From Bacillota bacterium (GTDB taxonomy: Bacteria; Bacillota; Sulfobacillia; Sulfobacillales; Sulfobacillaceae), in contig JAMCTO010000141.1 in assembly GCA_023381095.1 (NCBI GenBank), positions 1-7,377 of the forward strand: a DNA stretch of 7,377 bases, written 5' to 3'. The stretch's first letter is position 1; every line of letters starts with the position of its first letter. The notes under the pieces are model-generated. The model saw only the letters and a list, made by a program, of their open reading frames with translations. It had not been told where the DNA came from and made no database searches. This document shows, piece after piece, positions 4,364-7,377 of this stretch. Made by a program: the position numbers and the translations under genes.

Positions 4364-5893
4364 ATGGAAAAGAACCGTCGTGGCACCGTCTGGCAGGGCG
4401 CCTTTTGGTTGTCGATTGGATCCTTTGTTTCCAAACTAATTGGCGCGGTCTATCGTATATTCTTGCCCCGGGTACTGGGAGATTATGGGGTTGGACTATT
4501 TCAAATGGCCTACCCCCTTTACGCGGTGTTGTTGGCCATCTCGATTAACGGTATTCCTACTGCATTGTCCAAGCAGACCGCAGAAAAAATTAGCCGGGGG
4601 GATGTCGCAGGGGCCGAAGCACTAGGTGCCTGGGCGCAAGTGGTTCTAGGAACGGTGGGCGTGGTGCTTGCTGTCGCCATGGAAATGTCAGCACCTTGGA
4701 TTGCGCGTACCTTGTTTTCCGAGCCTGCGGCGACCCTTTCGATTCGGGCCTTGGCGCCAGCACTCGGATTTGTGGCCATTGAGGCAAGTTTTCGTGGATA
4801 TTTTCAAGGACAGCAGGAAATGGCACCCACGGCGATGAGCCAGATTTTAGAACAAATAGTGCGGGTTGCAGTGATGTTTCCCATGGCATTGTTATTGCTG
4901 CCGCGGGGGGTCGTTGCTGCTGCCGCGGGAGCTACCTTAGGGGCTCCGGTAGGTGCCGGACTGGGGGTAGGATATCTATTTTGGCGACGCATGCACCATC
5001 AACCGCGATTTCGTCTTACCCGGCCAATTCCTGTTAGAGATTTGATACGTTTGTTTTTAGTTGCATTGCCCATGTCCCTCTCCGGCCTGCTCTTTCCCCT
5101 GATGCTGCTGGCAGACTCAATGTTTGTGCCTTTGCGGCTTACTATAACGGGGCTTACTATGGAGCAAGCCACCGCCCAGTTCGGGCGCTTGAGCGGGGAG
5201 GCAATGCCCCTAGTGAATCTCACCATGGTAGTAGGTGCGGCATTAGCGGTGTCTTTGGTTCCTGCCGTGGCACGGTCCATTGCTGGCGGGAACCGTGCGG
5301 AAGCCGGGAGACGCGTCGCCGTGGCGACGCACCTGGTATGGTTGGTTGGCTTGCCAATGAGCGGCGGACTTATAATTTTGGCGCAACCATTGACACGACT
5401 GCTTTATGGCGAATCAGGAGCCAGCGGGGCACTAGAAATTTTAGCCATTGGCGCTACAGTTCTTGCGATTCAGCAGATATTGGGCTCATCGCTACAGGCT
5501 GCTGGTCATGGATGGATTCCGGTAAAAAACTTGGTTATTGGAGCTATGGTGAAATATGGGTTAACCTGGTGGTTGACCGCAATGCCCGGATTAGGGATTC
5601 GCGGTGCAGCCATTGGAACAGTTATCGCAGGCATTATTACTGCGTATGCGAATTGGCGCGACTGGAAGAAAATTGTGCCCAATCCCGGTAGCTTGCTGGC
5701 TGGAGCATTGTGGCCTCTTGCGGGCACGGTGTTGATGGTCATAGGCATTCAAGTATGGCTGCAGATTGGCGGTGCGATGCCGGAGTTGCTGATGACGGCA
5801 ACGGCTATTTTTGGGGGTATGGTGGTGTACGGGATCCTGATGGCGGGAGTCGGTGAACTCGGCTCTCTTACAACATTATGGAATGATCGCTGA
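4364..5893 (+). CDS. SpoVB/YabM-like polysaccharide flippase (MurJ superfamily, MOP exporter)
   Basis: A 509-residue integral membrane protein with about 14 hydrophobic helices, of the polysaccharide-biosynthesis/oligosaccharidyl-lipid flippase group that includes Bacillus YabM and SpoVB and, more distantly, MurJ. It is expected to move lipid-linked sugar precursors (cell wall or spore cortex) across the cytoplasmic membrane. The N-terminus shows the family pattern: RGTVWQGAFWLSIGSFVSKL, then YRIFLPRVLGDYGVGLFQMAYPLY, then INGIPTALSK. Later marks include FRGYFQGQQEMAPTAMSQI and SSLQAAGHGWIPVKNLVIG, with the usual repeated two-half architecture. Start ATG with AAGGAGAGG five bases upstream. 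The gene lies between hemL and mazG, as yabM lies before yabN in Bacillus, which favours the YabM/SpoVB assignment over a capsule flippase. The exact substrate and whether it is needed for sporulation cannot be told. Confidence 0.85.
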   Translation: MEKNRRGTVWQGAFWLSIGSFVSKLIGAVYRIFLPRVLGDYGVGLFQMAYPLYAVLLAISINGIPTALSKQTAEKISRGDVAGAEALGAWAQVVLGTVGVVLAVAMEMSAPWIARTLFSEPAATLSIRALAPALGFVAIEASFRGYFQGQQEMAPTAMSQILEQIVRVAVMFPMALLLLPRGVVAAAAGATLGAPVGAGLGVGYLFWRRMHHQPRFRLTRPIPVRDLIRLFLVALPMSLSGLLFPLMLLADSMFVPLRLTITGLTMEQATAQFGRLSGEAMPLVNLTMVVGAALAVSLVPAVARSIAGGNRAEAGRRVAVATHLVWLVGLPMSGGLIILAQPLTRLLYGESGASGALEILAIGATVLAIQQILGSSLQAAGHGWIPVKNLVIGAMVKYGLTWWLTAMPGLGIRGAAIGTVIAGIITAYANWRDWKKIVPNPGSLLAGALWPLAGTVLMVIGIQVWLQIGGAMPELLMTATAIFGGMVVYGILMAGVGELGSLTTLWNDR

Positions 5894-5898
5894 AATTT

Positions 5899-5926
5899 TT
5901 GCCAGGCGGCCATCCTCTGGTATACT
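5899..5926 (+). promoter_or_regulatory. Promoter of mazG: TTGCCA, 16-bp spacer, extended -10 TGGTATACT
   Basis: TTGCCA (5899-5904, five of six to consensus) and TATACT (5921-5926) are 16 bases apart, with TGG extending the -10. The -35 begins six bases after the flippase stop. Transcription would begin near 5933, only about 20 bases before the ATG at 5953, leaving room for the GGAGGTGA ribosome site. So mazG (and perhaps hup) can be transcribed independently of the upstream genes. Confidence 0.6.
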
Positions 5927-5952
5927 GCTAGAAGTCGGAGGTGAAAACCGGT

Positions 5953-6801
5953 ATGGGACAATGGGTCTGGGATTCGGACAGCGATAGCCGGGGCTTTATG
6001 GTGAGGGGGCCCCTGCCGGCGGAGGAGATTTGGCAAACCTTCGGCCACTTGTTCCCTTTGGACTCTCCGATCCGCTGGTGGCCTACCTTAGAAGATCCAC
6101 CGCAAGCTCTATATTGGCGCGATGTCAAAGAGATAACCTTGGGTCCTCAGTCTCAGATCGAATTGCCGGCGAATCCCGAAGAGGTCGGTCCTTTAATTTA
6201 CGTGGTACAACGTCTATTATCCGACAATGGATGTCCATGGGACCGTCAGCAAACCTCTCTGTCGCTTCTGCCGTATTTGCTTGACGAAAGCTACGAGGCT
6301 GCAGAAGCTCTGATTGCTGATGACTTAGATTCTTTTCAGGCAGAACTCGGTGACGTCTTGTTGCAAGTGGTGTTTCATAGCGCATTGCTTTCGGATGCGC
6401 ACCTCGACCAGGTGGTCAGCCGAGCAGTGCAAAAATTGATTCGGCGGCATCCTCACGTATTCGCGGATGCTCAGGCAGCCAATGCGGAGGCGGTCAAAGA
6501 ACAATGGGAAAAAATCAAGGCCGAGGAGACGCATTCGCAGGTTGCGGCCACATGGGTGTATCCTAGCCTAGTGATGGCCAAGAGGCAAGGGAAACAGGGA
6601 CATATTCCCCAATCCACCGCCTTCCAATCAGTGATAGATTTTATGCAGGTATATATTGCCAATAACCCGGGAACACTGGAAAATATCCTAGCAGATGCGG
6701 CCTGGGCGATCGCGGAAGTTGGTCGTCAGCAACATCTGGACGTCGAATGGGCATTATGGAGACGGATTGTATCCCTTAATCGGCCGTCTGAACTAGGTTG
6801 A
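5953..6801 (+). CDS. mazG: MazG-family nucleoside triphosphate pyrophosphohydrolase, atypical N-terminus
   Basis: A 282-residue all-alpha NTP pyrophosphatase, which cleaves (d)NTPs to the monophosphate and pyrophosphate and cleans the nucleotide pool in the cytoplasm. The first MazG domain starts near residue 82: CPWDRQQTSLSLLPYLLDESYEAA (C94 onward), with Mg-binding D111-E112-x-x-E115 and E131-L-G-D134, then LIRRHPHVFAD and EQWEKIKAEE. The first motif residue is Asp instead of the usual Glu. The last ~80 residues (ILADAAWAIAEVGRQQHLDVEWALWRRIVSL) look like the second MazG domain with its acidic ELGD residues lost. Residues 1-80 (rich in Trp and Pro) are not the tetrapyrrole methylase that precedes MazG in Bacillus YabN, and I do not recognise them. 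The start is ATG at 5953 because GGAGGTGA (5937-5944) is eight bases ahead; a GTG at 5941 lies inside that site. Confidence 0.85.
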   Translation: MGQWVWDSDSDSRGFMVRGPLPAEEIWQTFGHLFPLDSPIRWWPTLEDPPQALYWRDVKEITLGPQSQIELPANPEEVGPLIYVVQRLLSDNGCPWDRQQTSLSLLPYLLDESYEAAEALIADDLDSFQAELGDVLLQVVFHSALLSDAHLDQVVSRAVQKLIRRHPHVFADAQAANAEAVKEQWEKIKAEETHSQVAATWVYPSLVMAKRQGKQGHIPQSTAFQSVIDFMQVYIANNPGTLENILADAAWAIAEVGRQQHLDVEWALWRRIVSLNRPSELG

Positions 6802-6890
6802 AGCGGGAAATTTCTGGATAAAAAAAGGATTTCGCGAGTTGTTGGCGAATAGTGGGAGCGAAGCTAGGTTTTGGTAAACACTATGTACCC

Positions 6891-6896
6891 AGGAGG
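6891..6896 (+). promoter_or_regulatory. Ribosome binding site deciding the hup start at TTG 6904
   Basis: AGGAGG seven bases before the second of two adjacent TTG codons (6904-6906). Upstream in-frame candidates (TTG 6871, ATG 6883) would place this site inside the gene and have no ribosome site themselves. In the gap before it, a poor promoter match (TTGGCG 6842-6847, 17 bases, TAGGTT 6865-6870) is the best I can find. Confidence 0.7.
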
Positions 6897-6903
6897 GATA
6901 TTG

Positions 6904-7179
6904 TTGAACAAGGCGGAATTAGTGACGGAAGTCGCGGAGCGCGCAGGGATGACCAAAAAAGACGCAGAAAAGGCAGTAAATGCGGTCGTCGAATCGATTG
7001 AAGCAGCACTAACTCAAGGCGACCGGGTCTCTCTTGTTGGCTTCGGTACTTTTGAGGTGCGGCAGCGAGCGGCACGGGTGGGACGTAACCCCCGCACCGG
7101 AGCGACCCTCGAAATTTCTGGCAGCAAAGTGCCAGCGTTTAAGGCGGGCAAGGCATTAAAAGAATCCGTCGCAAAATAA
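6904..7179 (+). CDS. hup: DNA-binding protein HU
   Basis: A 91-residue histone-like nucleoid protein of the HU/IHF family, a homodimer that binds and bends DNA with little sequence preference. The TTG start at 6904 gives the canonical beginning [27 protein letters not shown] follows. The DNA-binding arm contains the family signature [21 protein letters not shown] (about 46-66), with the intercalating proline as Pro63 in RNP. The end [15 protein letters not shown] is typical. Length equals the family norm. It sits right after mazG, 102 bases downstream, as hup (hbs-like) does in many clostridial spoVB-mazG clusters, and a good terminator follows, so it ends the block. HU is usually very abundant, so its own promoter is expected but is not obvious here. 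Confidence 0.95.
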   Translation: MNKAELVTEVAERAGMTKKDAEKAVNAVVESIEAALTQGDRVSLVGFGTFEVRQRAARVGRNPRTGATLEISGSKVPAFKAGKALKESVAK

Positions 7180-7201
7180 CGGGCAAATTCCACACGGCGA
7201 G

Positions 7202-7236
7202 ACCAGGTCGGAGACGGCCTGGTTTTCATTTGTTTT
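7202..7236 (+). terminator. Intrinsic terminator after hup
   Basis: ACCAGGTC (7202-7209) pairs with GGCCTGGT (7216-7223) through eight pairs including one G-U, with a 6-base GGAGAC loop, followed by TTTT then CATTTGTTTT. It is 22 bases past the hup stop. On the minus strand there is no T run after the stem, so it mainly serves the plus-strand cluster. Confidence 0.85.
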
Positions 7237-7239
7237 GCG

Positions 7240-7377
7240 TTAGGGATGGTATTGTTGAACCCAGTGCATTAGACGCTCTGGATCAATGGCTTTGACTATC
7301 TTGCCGTAAGGCTTTACCGTTGTCATGTCTTCAGCGGCCAATAAGGCATTAACCACAGATTCATGAACTTCTCCCGC
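7240..7377 (-). CDS. C-terminal end of a probable P1/DmpA-family (S58) peptidase
   Basis: Partial gene entering from the right edge: the last 45 codons, ending at TAA (7242-7240), read without interruption. The sequence has EVHESVVNALLAAEDM followed by a short variable loop and VKAIDPERLMHWVQQY. This resembles the C-terminal helix and tail of P1-family N-terminal-nucleophile peptidases such as DmpA aminopeptidase, which end with an EAVLNAL.AAETM-like helix and a HALP.DRL-like segment. These enzymes are autoprocessed aminopeptidases or amidases; the nucleophile and processing site lie outside the window. The gene converges on hup with 60 bases between stops. With only the tail visible, the family call is tentative. 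Confidence 0.5.
   Translation of the reverse strand, partial: AGEVHESVVNALLAAEDMTTVKPYGKIVKAIDPERLMHWVQQYHP

Noticed and set aside
6806..6835. GAAAT/ATTTC arms with an A-run between mazG and hup as a terminator
   Set aside because: The stem is only five AT-rich pairs, the A run is in the loop rather than T after the stem, so it is not credible.

Overview
The window looks like chromosomal DNA of a mesophilic or moderately thermophilic Firmicute of roughly even base composition. The order hemL-type aminomutase, SpoVB/YabM-like flippase, MazG, HU resembles the spoVB/yabM-mazG/yabN-hup block of spore-forming Clostridia and Bacilli. Together with strong AGGAGG-type ribosome sites and a TTG start on HU, this suggests a Sulfobacillus-like acidophile. 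That genus-level placement is inference; nothing in the window proves it.

Left part (1-778): the 3' end of a ribokinase/PfkB sugar kinase whose reading frame is cut by an in-frame TGA, so it is probably a pseudogene. It is followed by a 50-codon minus-strand gene for a lone MerR-type helix-turn-helix domain with its own intrinsic terminator. A leader of about 220 bases with small repeats precedes the next gene.

Middle-left part (779-2925) is a stress and membrane-quality-control region. A slipin (stomatin/SPFH protein) on the plus strand converges on a minus-strand Hsp20 small heat-shock protein and, upstream of that, a minus-strand YflT/GSP17M-like stress protein with a glycine-rich membrane region. 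Two hairpins fill the convergent gap, one with 13-bp perfect arms. The hsp20 promoter has a consensus -35 box inside a perfect inverted repeat, a good candidate operator.

Middle-right part (3012-7179), all plus strand: a GsaB/HemL2-like glutamate-1-semialdehyde aminomutase (tetrapyrrole synthesis), a SpoVB/YabM/MurJ-superfamily lipid-linked-sugar flippase, a MazG nucleotide pyrophosphohydrolase with an unusual N-terminus and a worn second MazG domain, and the nucleoid protein HU. Spacings of 47 to about 100 bases, a hairpin just before the flippase ribosome site and an extended -10 promoter before mazG suggest a cluster with internal control points rather than one tight operon. A strong intrinsic terminator closes it after hup.

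Right edge (7240-7377): the C-terminal 45 residues of a convergent minus-strand protein, probably a P1/DmpA-family (S58) peptidase. The rqcP/yabP/yabQ/divIC genes that often follow this block in relatives are absent here.

I see no CRISPR array, rRNA, tRNA, complete insertion sequence or obvious defence system. The most unusual items are the mini-HTH gene with its own terminator, the nonsense-interrupted sugar kinase, the hsp20 operator-like palindrome, the paired hairpins and the atypical MazG.
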